Assembly: GCF_008271805.1 (NCBI RefSeq)
Contig: NZ_VSRY01000170.1
Span: 30,701 to 94,700, forward strand
Source: Streptomyces sp. TRM49041
Lineage (GTDB): Bacteria > Actinomycetota > Actinomycetes > Streptomycetales > Streptomycetaceae
Direction of reading: 5' to 3'
Length of the DNA stretch: 64,000 bases
The notes under the pieces were generated by a model, which saw nothing but the letters and a program-made list of their open reading frames with translations, made no database searches and was not told where the DNA came from. Each line of letters begins with the position of its first letter. The first letter of the stretch is position 1. Made by a program: the position numbers and the translations under genes. Shown here one piece after another: positions 33,651 to 42,377 of this stretch.

Positions 33651-34668
33651 ACCGGTCGAGCGCGGCGACCCCCGCCACCGAGTTGCCGCGCTCGTCGAGG
33701 CCGGGGCTCCAGACACAGAGGGTGCAGCGGCCGGGGACGACGGCGATGATCCCGCCGCCGACGCCGCTCTTGCCGGGCAGGCCGACGCGGTAGGCGAAAT
33801 CGCCGGCCGCGTCGTACGTGCCGCAGGTGAGCATGACGGCGTTGACCTGCTTGGCCTGGCTGCGGGTGAGCAGCGACGAGCCGTCGGCGCGGATGCCGTG
33901 CCGGGCGAGGAACCCGGCGGCCAGGGCCAGGTCCGCGCAGGACGCCTCCACGGAGCACTGGCGGAAGTACTGGTCGAGGAGGTCGGGCACCGGGTTGCCG
34001 ATGTTGCCGTACGAGGCCATGAAGTGCGCCAGGGCGGCGTTGCGGTCCCCGTGCGTGGCCTCCGACGCGGCGACCTTCTCGTCGAAGTCCAGCCGCTGGT
34101 TGCCGCTCTCGGCGCGCAGGAAGTCGCGGAGCGCGCCGGACGCGTCGCCGGTCAGCGTGTGCAGGCGGTCGGTGACGACGAGGGCGCCCGCGTTGATGAA
34201 CGGGTTGCGGGGGATGCCGTTCTCGTACTCCAGCTGGACCAGTGAGTTGAACGGGTTGCCGGAGGGCTCCCGGCCGACGTACTCCCACAGGCCCTCGCCC
34301 TCCATGGAGAGGGCGAGGGCCAGGGTGAACGCCTTGGTGATGGACTGCGCGGAGAACGGCTGCCGCCAGTCGCCCACTCCGTAGACGGTGCCGTCGAGTT
34401 CGGCGACGGCCATGCCGAAGCTGCGCGGGTCGGCCTCCGCGAGCACCGGGATGTAGTCGGCGGGGCGGCCCCGGCCCGGGCGGGCCGCGACATCTGCGGC
34501 GATCTGGTCGAGTACGGGCTGGAAGGCGGGGGCCACGGGCGTGCTCACTCCGGCGTGTGCGATGGTGCGTTCGATCGCCCCCATTGTGCACGTTGCGGCC
34601 TCCCGGTGTGCGGGCGTCCGCTCAGTCGAGCGACTCTCCTCGGCAATCTCCATCCGTCCGTGAAGCAC
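33619..34668 (-). CDS. glsA: Glutaminase (GlsA type)
   Basis: A 349-residue serine-dependent glutaminase that converts glutamine to glutamate and ammonia. 'FSAQSITKAFTLALAL' holds the catalytic Ser-x-x-Lys, and 'EPSGNPFNSLVQLEYENGIP', 'RNPFINAGALVVTDRL', 'GNIGNPVPDLLDQYF' and 'LPGKSGVGGGIIAVVPG' are family blocks. The GTG at 34668 has GGAGGG about 10 bases upstream; ATGs at 34653 and 34584 are alternatives, and the homologous core begins near the latter. Its 3' end overlaps the MMPL gene by 32 bases. Confidence 0.9.
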   Translation of the reverse strand: MLHGRMEIAEESRSTERTPAHREAATCTMGAIERTIAHAGVSTPVAPAFQPVLDQIAADVAARPGRGRPADYIPVLAEADPRSFGMAVAELDGTVYGVGDWRQPFSAQSITKAFTLALALSMEGEGLWEYVGREPSGNPFNSLVQLEYENGIPRNPFINAGALVVTDRLHTLTGDASGALRDFLRAESGNQRLDFDEKVAASEATHGDRNAALAHFMASYGNIGNPVPDLLDQYFRQCSVEASCADLALAAGFLARHGIRADGSSLLTRSQAKQVNAVMLTCGTYDAAGDFAYRVGLPGKSGVGGGIIAVVPGRCTLCVWSPGLDERGNSVAGVAALDRFTTLTGLSVF

Positions 34669-34710
34669 CTGCCCGTCACCCTCCGGAGGTTCTGCCGGCT
34701 GCCGTGGGCA

Positions 34711-36846
34711 TCAGGCGCCGAACCCCTCGCCGGGATTGAGCGCCGGGAGGACCCGGTCGGGGGTGAGGGGGAGGTCGCGGAAGCGTACGCCGGTGGCGTG
34801 GTGGGCCGCGTTGGCGATGGCGGCGGCCGCGCCGACGATGCCGAGTTCGCCGATGCCCTTGCTTCCCATGGGGTTGAGGAGGCTGTCGTCCTCATCGATC
34901 CAGTCCGCCTCGACATCGGGCACGTCGGCGTGGGCGGGCACGTGGTAGGAGGCGAGGTCGCTCTCGGCGAAGTCGCCGTGCGCGGCGTCCACGGTGCTGT
35001 GTTCGGTCAGGGCCATGCCCAGGCCCATGATCATGCCGCCGATGAGCTGGGAACGGGCGGTTCGCGGGTTGAGGATGTGCCCGGCGGCGAACACGCCGAG
35101 CATGCGCCGGACGCGCACCTCTCCGGTGACCGTGTCGACCTGGACCTCGGCGAACTGGGCGCCGAAGGCGTGCCGGGCGTACGGGGGTGTCCGGCGGGCC
35201 TCCTCCGTGGTGTCGGCGGCGGCCGTCAGCCCCTCGTCCGGCAGTGGTCCTTCGTGCTTGGCGACGGCCGTGGCCAGCTCGGCGCACGCCTGGTGGACGG
35301 CCCAGCCCCAGGAGGCGGTGCCCGAGGAGCCGCCGGCGAGCGGGGCGCGCGGGAGCCGGGTGCTGCCGATCTCGATGCGTACGGCGTCCAGCGGGACGGC
35401 GAGGGCCTCGGCGGCGATCTGGGCGAGGACCGTGCGGGCGCCGGTGCCGATGTCGGTGGCGTTGGCGCGGACGGTGAACGTCCCGTCGGCGTGGGCGGTG
35501 GCGGTCGCGGTGGACGGCCCGACGTACGCGGGGTACGTGGCGGCGGCGACGCCGGTGCCGAGAAGGAACGGGCCGTCTCGGTGGGCGGCGGGGCGCGGGT
35601 CGCGGTGGTGCCAGCCGAAGCGACGGGCGCCCTCGCGCAGACAGTCGACCAGGTGGCGGCTGCTGAAGGGGCGGCCGCTGTCGGGTTCGGTGGCGGGATC
35701 GTTGCGGACGCGCAGCTCGACGGGGTCCATGCCGAGGGCTTCGGCGAGTTCGTCCATCGCCGACTCCAGGGCGTACATGCCCGGTGTCTCGCCGGGGGCG
35801 CGCATCCATGACGGGCTGGGCACGTCGAGGGGGACGACGCGGTGCGTGGTGAGGCTGTGTTGTGACCCGTACATGACGCGGGCGGGGACGGCGGCCTGCT
35901 CGACGAACTCGGTGATGCGGGAGGTGTGGGTGGTGACCTCGTGGGTGACGGAGGTGAGGGTGCCGTCGCGTTCGGCGCCGAGGCGTACCCGGTGCAGGGT
36001 GGGGGCGCGGTGGCCGGTGACGGCGGGCAGGTGGCGGCGGGGCAGGGCGAGCTTCACGGGGCGGCCGGTGTGGATGGCGGCCATGGCGGCCAGCACGACA
36101 TGCGGGCGGGGGGTGCCCTTGCAGCCGAAGCCGCCGCCGACATGCTCGGAGACGACGGTGACACGGTCCCTGGGGAGCCCGAACAGCGCGGCGAGTACGG
36201 AGCGGACCACGTGGCTTCCCTGGCTGGAGTCGTACACGGTGAGGCGCCCGCCGGCGAAGTGGGCGGTCGCGGCGTGCGGCTCCATGGGGTGGTTGTGCAG
36301 GGGCGGGACGCGGTAGGCGGCGTCGACCCGTACGGGGGCGGCGGCGAAGGCGGCGGCCGCGTCACCGCGCTCGCGGTGGGCGGGGTAGCCGCCGTTGGCC
36401 TCCTCGGGGGTGTACGTCTCGGGGTGGTCCTCGGCGAGGACGACGTCGTGCGGCTCGGGCTCGTCGCCGTGGCCGGCGCAGTCGACGCGGACGGCGGCGG
36501 CAGCGGCGCGGGCGTTCTCCAGGGTGTCGGCGACGGCCAGGGCGACGTACCAGCCCCGGTGCGGGACGGCGTCGTACTGGAGGACGTCGATTTCCGGGTC
36601 GTCGGGGGGCGCCGCGAAGCGGGGCGCGTTGAACGGGGTGAGGACGGCGATGGCGCCGGGCTGGGCCATGGCGGCGGTGGTGTCGACGGCGGTGATGCGG
36701 CCGCAGGTCACCCCGGCGGGGACGGGCCAGGCATAGGCGCAGCCGGGCGGGGTGTGCTCGCTCGCGTAGCGGGCGGCGCCGGTGACTTTGTCCCGGCCTT
36801 CGATGCGCTCGGCGGGGGTCCCGAGGACGTGCGGGCTGGCGGCCAT
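34711..36846 (-). CDS. Molybdenum hydroxylase large subunit (PaoC/YagR-like)
   Basis: A 711-residue molybdopterin-binding subunit of the xanthine dehydrogenase family, which oxidises aldehydes or aromatic/N-heterocyclic substrates. It begins 'HVLGTPAERIEGRDKVTGAA' and has the conserved 'VVSEHVGGGFGCKGTPRPHV' (Mo site), 'RAPGETPGMYALESAMDELA' and, near the end, 'NPMGSKGIGELGIVGAAAAI' with the catalytic Glu (KGIGE). GGAGAAG precedes the ATG. It is the last gene of a three-subunit operon in the order 2Fe-2S, FAD, Mo, matching the PaoABC periplasmic-type aldehyde oxidoreductases, although no Tat signal is visible on the 2Fe-2S subunit here. Confidence 0.9.
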   Translation of the reverse strand: MAASPHVLGTPAERIEGRDKVTGAARYASEHTPPGCAYAWPVPAGVTCGRITAVDTTAAMAQPGAIAVLTPFNAPRFAAPPDDPEIDVLQYDAVPHRGWYVALAVADTLENARAAAAAVRVDCAGHGDEPEPHDVVLAEDHPETYTPEEANGGYPAHRERGDAAAAFAAAPVRVDAAYRVPPLHNHPMEPHAATAHFAGGRLTVYDSSQGSHVVRSVLAALFGLPRDRVTVVSEHVGGGFGCKGTPRPHVVLAAMAAIHTGRPVKLALPRRHLPAVTGHRAPTLHRVRLGAERDGTLTSVTHEVTTHTSRITEFVEQAAVPARVMYGSQHSLTTHRVVPLDVPSPSWMRAPGETPGMYALESAMDELAEALGMDPVELRVRNDPATEPDSGRPFSSRHLVDCLREGARRFGWHHRDPRPAAHRDGPFLLGTGVAAATYPAYVGPSTATATAHADGTFTVRANATDIGTGARTVLAQIAAEALAVPLDAVRIEIGSTRLPRAPLAGGSSGTASWGWAVHQACAELATAVAKHEGPLPDEGLTAAADTTEEARRTPPYARHAFGAQFAEVQVDTVTGEVRVRRMLGVFAAGHILNPRTARSQLIGGMIMGLGMALTEHSTVDAAHGDFAESDLASYHVPAHADVPDVEADWIDEDDSLLNPMGSKGIGELGIVGAAAAIANAAHHATGVRFRDLPLTPDRVLPALNPGEGFGA

Positions 36847-36938
36847 GGGGTCTTCTCCGGTCGGGGTTTCTTCTCCGTCAGGGCTTCTTCTGCGGTCAGC
36901 GGTGGTCCGGTCAGCGTTCTCCGATCAGCGTTCTCCGG

Positions 36939-37934
36939 TCAGGGGCGAGGGGTGGCGGCGAGGCCGGTGAGGACGGCTCCGGCGAGCCGGTGGGCGAGTT
37001 CGATCTTGTACGCGTTGTCGCGGAGCGGCTCGGCGGCGGACAGCTCCTCGGCGACGGCGCGGGAGACGTTCTCGGCGGTCGGGGCGGTGCCGAGCAGGCC
37101 GCCCTCCGCACGGCGGGCCCGCCACGGCCGGTGCGCGAGCCCGCCGAACGCGAGGCCCAGGTGGCGTACGGCGCCTTCGCCGTCGAGGTCGAGGACTGCG
37201 GCGACGGAGACGAGCGCGAAGGCGTAGGAGGCGCGGTCGCGGGCCTTGCGGTACACGGAGGCGAGCCCACCGGTGGCGGCCGGGAGGGTGACGGCGGTGA
37301 TCAGCTCCCCTGGCTGGATCACGGTGTCCAGCTCGGGATGGTCACCGGGCAGGCGGTGGAATTCGGCCACGGGGACGGTCCGTTCACCGTCCGGGCCGTG
37401 GAGCTCGACGTCGGCGTCGTGCGCGGCGAGGGCGACGGCGAGGTCGGAGGGGTGGGTGGCGATGCAGAGGTCCGAGTGGCCGAGGACGGCGTGGTCGCGG
37501 TGGACGCCGTCACGGGCGCCGCAGCCGCTGCCGGGCACACGCTTGTTGCACGGCTTGGACAGGTCCTGGAAGTACGGGCAGCGGGTGCGCTGGAGGAGGT
37601 TGCCGCCGGTGGTGGCGGTGTTGCGGAGCTGCCCGGAGGCCCCGGAGAGCAGGGCTCGGGACACGGCTGCGTACCGGGCCCGGACGAGGGGGTGGGCGGC
37701 GAGGTCGGTGCCGCGGACGGTGGCGCCGACGCGGAGGCCGCCGTCGGGGAGCTCCTGGATGTCGTCGAGCGGGAGGCGGTTGATGTCGATGAGGGTCTCG
37801 GGCGTCTCGACGCCGAGCTTCATGAGATCGACGAGATTGGTGCCGCCGGCGAGGTAGCGGGCGCCCGGGTCGGCCGCGTAGGCGGCGGTGGCCTCCTCCA
37901 CGGTGCGGGCGCGGACGTACGCGAAGGGCTTCAC
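36939..37934 (-). CDS. Molybdenum hydroxylase FAD subunit (PaoB/YagS-like, with 4Fe-4S insertion)
   Basis: A 331-residue FAD-binding subunit. The FAD loop 'RYLAGGTNLVDLMKLGVE' lies at residues about 26-43. 'GNLLQRTRCPYFQDLSKPCN' and 'KRVPGSGCGARDG' carry the Cys cluster of the PaoB/hydroxybenzoyl-CoA reductase branch, which holds an extra 4Fe-4S centre. The GTG start overlaps the 2Fe-2S gene's stop (GTGA). A 92-base gap to the Mo subunit contains a duplicated 14-base TCAGCGTTCTCCG(A/G) sequence (36911-36938). Function: passes electrons from the Mo/Fe-S subunits to its electron acceptor. Confidence 0.9.
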   Translation of the reverse strand: MKPFAYVRARTVEEATAAYAADPGARYLAGGTNLVDLMKLGVETPETLIDINRLPLDDIQELPDGGLRVGATVRGTDLAAHPLVRARYAAVSRALLSGASGQLRNTATTGGNLLQRTRCPYFQDLSKPCNKRVPGSGCGARDGVHRDHAVLGHSDLCIATHPSDLAVALAAHDADVELHGPDGERTVPVAEFHRLPGDHPELDTVIQPGELITAVTLPAATGGLASVYRKARDRASYAFALVSVAAVLDLDGEGAVRHLGLAFGGLAHRPWRARRAEGGLLGTAPTAENVSRAVAEELSAAEPLRDNAYKIELAHRLAGAVLTGLAATPRP

Positions 37935-38482
37935 CGGATCACGTCCTCGACGGCCTGGACGATATGGGGGTAGGCGCCGCAGCGGCAGAGGTTGCCGCTC
38001 ATCCGCTCGCGGATCTCGTCGGGCGTGAGCGGGACCGACCCCTGGGCGGGCGGCGCACCCGGCTCCGTGGCGAGCGACGGGTGTCCGGCGGCGGCCTCGG
38101 CGAGGACCCCGACGGCCGAGCAGAGCTGGCCGGGGGTGCAGTAGCCGCACTGGAAGGCGTCGCGGTCGAGGAACGCCTGCTGGAGGGGGTGGAGGGTGCC
38201 GCCGTCGTCGGAGGCGAGGCCCTCGACGGTGGTGATGTCGCAGCCGTCCTGGGCGACCGCGAGGAGCAGGCAGCTGTTGGCGCGGCGCCCGTCGACGAGG
38301 ACGGTGCAGGCACCGCACTGCCCGTGGTCGCACCCCTTCTTCGCCCCGGTCAGCCCGAGGGCCTCGCGCAGTACGTCGAGGAGGGTGGTGCGGTGGTCGA
38401 CGGTGACCGAGCGGGGGGTTCCGTTGACCCGGAGGGTGATCTCCGAGTGGTACAGGTCGGGAGGGGGCTGGGACGGCTGCAC
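37931..38482 (-). CDS. Molybdenum hydroxylase 2Fe-2S subunit (PaoA/YagT-like)
   Basis: A 183-residue protein with two 2Fe-2S clusters: a plant-ferredoxin domain 'GCDHGQCGACTVLVDGRRAN' plus a following Cys, and a helical domain 'FQCGYCTPGQLCSA' ... 'SGNLCRCGAYPHIVQAV'. It starts at GTG 38482 with GGAAGG about 10 bases before it. No Tat or Sec signal is visible, unlike E. coli PaoA, so the complex is probably cytoplasmic. First gene of the operon with the FAD and Mo subunits. Confidence 0.92.
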   Translation of the reverse strand: MQPSQPPPDLYHSEITLRVNGTPRSVTVDHRTTLLDVLREALGLTGAKKGCDHGQCGACTVLVDGRRANSCLLLAVAQDGCDITTVEGLASDDGGTLHPLQQAFLDRDAFQCGYCTPGQLCSAVGVLAEAAAGHPSLATEPGAPPAQGSVPLTPDEIRERMSGNLCRCGAYPHIVQAVEDVIR

Positions 38483-38539
38483 GGGCGGGGGCCTTCCGGG
38501 AAGGTGAGGCGGTTGGGCGGGAGGCTGGGCGCAGGGGGG

Positions 38540-39037
38540 TCACCCGGCCCGTTCGTCCTCCGGTGGGATCTCGTGGACGGCGGCCTCCTCGGCGGAGGCG
38601 GCGCCGCCGTCGACGCCGACGTCCCGGCCGATGACGTCCTTCTCGGTGTCGGCGCGGACGCCCTCGTCGGGCGCGACGAGACGGCCGGAGCGGTCGCGGC
38701 CCACCTGGTCGTCGTAGGGTTCGCCCATGCCGCCGGGCAGGTCGCCTATGCCGTTCTCGGCGGGATCGGGGCCGTCGCGCCGCAGGGCAGGGTCCGGTAC
38801 CTCCTCGGCCAGCCGCTGGTCGAGGGTCTCCCCTTCGCGCTGCTCGCGGGCCGTGGTGCCGACGTGCTCGGCGCCGAGCGGCCGCTCGGGCGGCGAGTAC
38901 CCCTCGTCGTACGGATCGGCGGCCCGGTCCGAGAGCAGGTCCTCACGGTCGAGGACCCCGTGGTCCTCCCTGATCTCCCGGTCGTCGCTGCGGTCGGGCT
39001 GATAGACCTCGTCACCCATCGATTCTTCGGTTCCCAT
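38540..39037 (-). CDS. DUF5709 family protein
   Basis: A 165-residue very acidic, hydrophilic and probably disordered protein. The block 'DPYDEGYSPPERPLGAEHVG' followed by 'TLDQRLAEEVPD' is characteristic of DUF5709, an actinomycete family of unknown function. ATG at 39037 is preceded by GGGAG at good spacing. It stands in a group of small stress-type genes. Confidence 0.82.
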   Translation of the reverse strand: MGTEESMGDEVYQPDRSDDREIREDHGVLDREDLLSDRAADPYDEGYSPPERPLGAEHVGTTAREQREGETLDQRLAEEVPDPALRRDGPDPAENGIGDLPGGMGEPYDDQVGRDRSGRLVAPDEGVRADTEKDVIGRDVGVDGGAASAEEAAVHEIPPEDERAG

Positions 39038-39299
39038 GACTGGCTCCCGGTGCGCTCGGTCCCTCGCGCTCTCGCCTGCTCGCGTATCCAGCCTGGGCCA
39101 GGTCACACCTCCCGGCACCCCGGGCGACGTACAAGCGGGCGGCCCTCCGGCGGGGACGGCGGTGGACCGCGTGGCCGGGCACGGGCATGCCGACGGCCCG
39201 CGTCCCGCCCGGTGGGGCAGGACGCGGGCCGTGGCGGCGCGTCGGCGCGTGCGTCGGCCGGCCGCCCGTCGGAAGGGGGCGGCCGGCCGGGGCGGCCGG

Positions 39300-39473
39300 T
39301 CAGCGTTTGTGGGCGCCCCTCGCCTTCTTCCCCGCTTCGCGCAGTCCGCCCTTGGCGCGTTCCGCGCGGCCCTCGGCGGTGAGGCGTTCGTTGCCGACCG
39401 CGCGGCCCACGGTCTCCTTGACGGCGCCCATGACCTGCTCGGCCTTGGAAGGCGTCTTCCGTTTCGCGAACAT
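39300..39473 (-). CDS. CsbD-family stress protein
   Basis: A 57-residue basic protein: MFAKRKTPSKAEQVMGAVKE then TVGRAVGNERLTAEGRAERA. The order 'K-x-x-A-E-Q-x-x-G-x-x-K-E-T-x-G-x-x-x-G-(N/D)-E-x-L-x-A-E-G-x' is the CsbD signature, a family linked to general stress. GAGGGAG precedes the ATG. The CsbD match spans nearly the whole protein. Confidence 0.85.
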   Translation of the reverse strand: MFAKRKTPSKAEQVMGAVKETVGRAVGNERLTAEGRAERAKGGLREAGKKARGAHKR

Positions 39474-39556
39474 GGGTGCTCCCTCGTTGTCGCTCGCTGC
39501 GGCCTTTCCCTGACGTCAGGCGCGTGCCCGGCGGCGGAGCGGACAAACCATGACAC

Positions 39557-39730
39557 TCAGGGCTGTTCGGCGTACTCCCGCATCAGGACGGGGGCGTCCC
39601 GGCCGAGCACCCGGTCCGCCTGCTGGTGGGCGATCTCGGCGAGTCTCCTGGCCTCGTTGAGTACGTCGCCGTGTTCCTCGACCAGCTGGTCGTAGATCGG
39701 GGAGCCGGGGCTGTGGGGGCGAGCTGTCAC
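39557..39730 (-). CDS. Small hypothetical protein
   Basis: A 57-residue protein starting at a GTG with a strong AAGGAG site. It reads 'SPIYDQLVEEHGDVLNEARR' in the middle and 'LAEIAHQQADRVLGRDAPVL' after it, mostly helical and without signal or membrane segment. I do not recognise a named family, but the ribosome site and clean stop support it as a gene. It belongs to the small-gene group with the CsbD and DUF5709 proteins. Confidence 0.65.
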   Translation of the reverse strand: MTARPHSPGSPIYDQLVEEHGDVLNEARRLAEIAHQQADRVLGRDAPVLMREYAEQP

Positions 39731-39846
39731 GCGGTGCTCCTTGGTGCGGGGGGGGTCGTCGCGGCGGCCGGGGCGGTCCCAGCGCTTCGGCGCCTGCCCG
39801 GCGACGCGCGGATCATGCGGAACCTCCCCACCGCTCTCGCGGGCCG

Positions 39847-40971
39847 TCAGCGCACCCCCTCCTGCGTACGCCGCACACACTCGGCGACGACCGCCCCCAG
39901 GCTGCCGCGCCGCCTGAGCAGCCGCCGCTGCACATGGGCGCCGTTGCCGCCGCTCATCAGGTCGTCCAGGGCCTTGCGGGCGTACGCGAGGTCGCCATTC
40001 CCGTCCAGGGCCTCCTCCACATGGTGGAAGAGGGCCTGGACGACCCGGTCGGCGGGCGCCGGGCGCATGGTGTGCGGATGGATGAGCTCGCCGTCCACCC
40101 CCGACCGCGCCGCCCGCCAGGCGGCCGCGCGCAGCAGCCCGATGCCGTGCTCGTCGGGCGGGCGGCCCTCGCGCCACTGCCGGGCGGCGGTGTCCACGAG
40201 GGCGCGCGCCAGGGTGGCGACCAGAACGGTCGTCGAGGCGTCCAGGCAGACGTCCGCGGCCCGTATCTCGACGGTCGGATAGTGCCGCGACAGCCGCGCG
40301 TCGAAGTAGATCATCCCCTCGTCCTGGAGCACCCCCGTGGACACCAGGTCGCGCACCTGCCGGTGGTACCGGTCGGCGGAGCCGAACAGCTCCACGGGCC
40401 CGGTGGACGGCCATCGCCCCCACACCCGGCTGCGGTAGCTGTGGTAGCCGCTGTCGTGGCCGTACCAGAAGGGCGAGTTGGCGCTGAGGGCCAACAGGAC
40501 CGACAGCCATGGCCTGATCCGGTCGAGTACGGCCACCCCCTCCTCGTCCGAGGCGATCGAGACATGGACGTGGCAGCCGCAGGTGAGCTGTTCGAGGGCG
40601 GTCAGCCCGTAGTGCTCCCGGATCCACCGGTACCGCTTGCCCTCGGTGACGGCGGGCCCCACGGGCAGCGGCGACGTCGCCAGCGCGACGACGGCGACCC
40701 CCGCCTCGGCGGCGATCCGCGCGGCGTCCGACCGGCACCGCTCGATCTCGGCGGCCAGCTCCCCCATCGCGGTCCTGGGGTGCGTTCCGAACTCCAGCTG
40801 CTGAAGCTGCAACTCCTTCGTGAAGGCGTGGGCCCGCCCCTGATTGTGCTTCGCGGCGATGGCCAGTACCTCTTCGGAGAGAGCGCGTGGCTCTCCCGTC
40901 CGCGGGTCCACCAGGAGGAGTTCCTCCTCCACTCCGACACTGCGCAAAAGAACCCGCCTTTCCGATCGCAT
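39847..40971 (-). CDS. YbdK-type carboxylate-amine ligase (glutamate-cysteine ligase family 2)
   Basis: A 374-residue ATP-dependent ligase. 'SVGVEEELLLVDPRTGEPRA' begins the core; 'QQLEFGTHPR', 'TCGCHVHVSIASDEEGVAVL' and 'HYPTVEIRAADVCLD' carry the ATP/Mg and substrate residues. These proteins show weak gamma-glutamylcysteine synthetase activity. Actinomycetes do not use glutathione, so its true substrate is open. The ATG at 40971 begins just ahead of the core; a longer frame upstream is low-complexity and crosses a decamer repeat. Divergent from the S66 peptidase gene. Confidence 0.88.
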   Translation of the reverse strand: MRSERRVLLRSVGVEEELLLVDPRTGEPRALSEEVLAIAAKHNQGRAHAFTKELQLQQLEFGTHPRTAMGELAAEIERCRSDAARIAAEAGVAVVALATSPLPVGPAVTEGKRYRWIREHYGLTALEQLTCGCHVHVSIASDEEGVAVLDRIRPWLSVLLALSANSPFWYGHDSGYHSYRSRVWGRWPSTGPVELFGSADRYHRQVRDLVSTGVLQDEGMIYFDARLSRHYPTVEIRAADVCLDASTTVLVATLARALVDTAARQWREGRPPDEHGIGLLRAAAWRAARSGVDGELIHPHTMRPAPADRVVQALFHHVEEALDGNGDLAYARKALDDLMSGGNGAHVQRRLLRRRGSLGAVVAECVRRTQEGVR

Positions 40972-41000
40972 CCTGAGGGGACAACTGACGGAACTGCCGG

Positions 41001-41040
41001 ACTTGCTGGAACGTGCTGGAACGTGCTGGAACGTGCTGGA
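41001..41040. repeat. Decamer direct repeats upstream of the ligase gene
   Basis: ACTTGCTGGA once and ACGTGCTGGA three times, end to end; another ACTTGCTGGA occurs at 41047-41056. Ten-base phasing puts each copy on the same DNA face, 30-70 bases upstream of the ligase start in the 305-base divergent gap. No other clear structure is seen in that gap (40972-41276). Confidence 0.75.
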
Positions 41041-41276
41041 TTGCGGACTTGCTGGACGCACCATCATCCCTGGTCCGGCGGCCGTGCGCACCGCCCCGGA
41101 GGCCCCCGGGCGGTATCTGGCGGGTTCCCGCCGCACCCGGCCGGAACCACCGCGGCCCCTGCCTCCCTGACGCCCCCGCCGTGTGGCACAGCCCCTCCTC
41201 CCCCACTCCGTGGCCGCCGCGACCAGCGGTGAATTCACGGGGCGGCCGAGGCGGTCGGCGTGTCAGAATCCCCCGC

Positions 41277-42305
41277 ATGCCGATCCGTTACCCACGCCCC
41301 CTGCGCCCCGGCGACCGCGTCGCCGTCACGTCCCCGTCGAGCGGAGTCGGCGAGGATCTCCGCGCGCGACTCGACGTGGCGGTCCGGGCGGTGGAGGCGC
41401 GCGGTTACGAGGTCGTCGTCGGCGACTGCATGGACGGTTCCGGGCACGTCAGCGCGCCCGCCGCGGACCGCGCGGCCGAGCTGACGGCGATGCTGACCGA
41501 CCCGGACGTCCGGGCCGTCGTCCCGCCGTGGGGCGGGGAGACCGCCATCGACCTGATACCGCTGCTCGACTGGGACCGGCTGCGGGCCGCCGAACCCACC
41601 TGGCTCGTCGGCTTCTCCGACCTGTCGACCCTCCTCACGCCGCTGACGCTGCTCACCGGGACCGCGACACTGCACGGCAACAACCTGATGGACACCCCGT
41701 ACCGCGTGCCCGAGGGGCTGCTGCCGTGGCTGGACGTCGTCGCCCTGCCGGAGCGGAGCCGGTTCACTCAGACCCCGCCGGGCCGGTACCGGTCCTCCGG
41801 CTGGGACGACTGGCAGGCCGACCCGCACATGGACACGTACACGATGGACGGCACCGGCACATGGACCCGGCTGGACGGCGACGGGGACGTGGACGTGGCG
41901 GGCCGTCTGATCGGCGGCTGCGTCGAGACGCTGTGCAACCTGGCGGGAACGCCGTACGGGGACCTCTCCGCGTTCGCCCGCGCGCACGCGCCCGAGGGAC
42001 TGCTCGTGTACGTCGAGGCGGCGGGCGACGACGCGTTCACCATCTGCCGCAACCTGCACGGTATGCGGCTGGCCGGGTTCTTCGACGCCGCGAACGCCGT
42101 CCTGGTCGGCCGTACGTCCGCGCCCGGCCGGGAGTCGCTGACGCAGCACGAGGCCGTGCTGGACGCGCTGGGGCCGCTGGGCGTGCCGGTCGTCGCCGAT
42201 GTCGAGTGCGGCCACGTACCGCCGTATCTGCCGCTGGTCAACGGCGCCCGCGGCCGGCTCGTCCACACCGCGGCCAGGCACGAGCTCACACAGACGCTGG
42301 ACTGA
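41277..42305 (+). CDS. S66-family peptidase (LD-carboxypeptidase / MccF-like)
   Basis: A 342-residue serine peptidase. The nucleophile is in 'TWLVGFSDLSTLLTPL' (G-x-S-D motif). 'VTSPSSGVG' at the start and 'GGCVETLCNLAGTPYGDL' in the second domain are S66 blocks; the terminal His is in 'ADVECGHVPPYLPLVNGARG'. The family covers peptidoglycan LD-carboxypeptidases and MccF, which inactivates microcin C-type nucleotide peptides. The large 'WQADPHMDTYTMDG' insertion before the catalytic Glu region is more like MccF. It stands alone, convergent to XdhC. Confidence 0.85.
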   Translation: MPIRYPRPLRPGDRVAVTSPSSGVGEDLRARLDVAVRAVEARGYEVVVGDCMDGSGHVSAPAADRAAELTAMLTDPDVRAVVPPWGGETAIDLIPLLDWDRLRAAEPTWLVGFSDLSTLLTPLTLLTGTATLHGNNLMDTPYRVPEGLLPWLDVVALPERSRFTQTPPGRYRSSGWDDWQADPHMDTYTMDGTGTWTRLDGDGDVDVAGRLIGGCVETLCNLAGTPYGDLSAFARAHAPEGLLVYVEAAGDDAFTICRNLHGMRLAGFFDAANAVLVGRTSAPGRESLTQHEAVLDALGPLGVPVVADVECGHVPPYLPLVNGARGRLVHTAARHELTQTLD

Positions 42306-42377
42306 CCGCGGCAACGCCCAGGAGCAGCCCGGCGGCGTCCGCCCCTGCTTGGAGTGACGGGCTTCGGGTGCCCTGCT

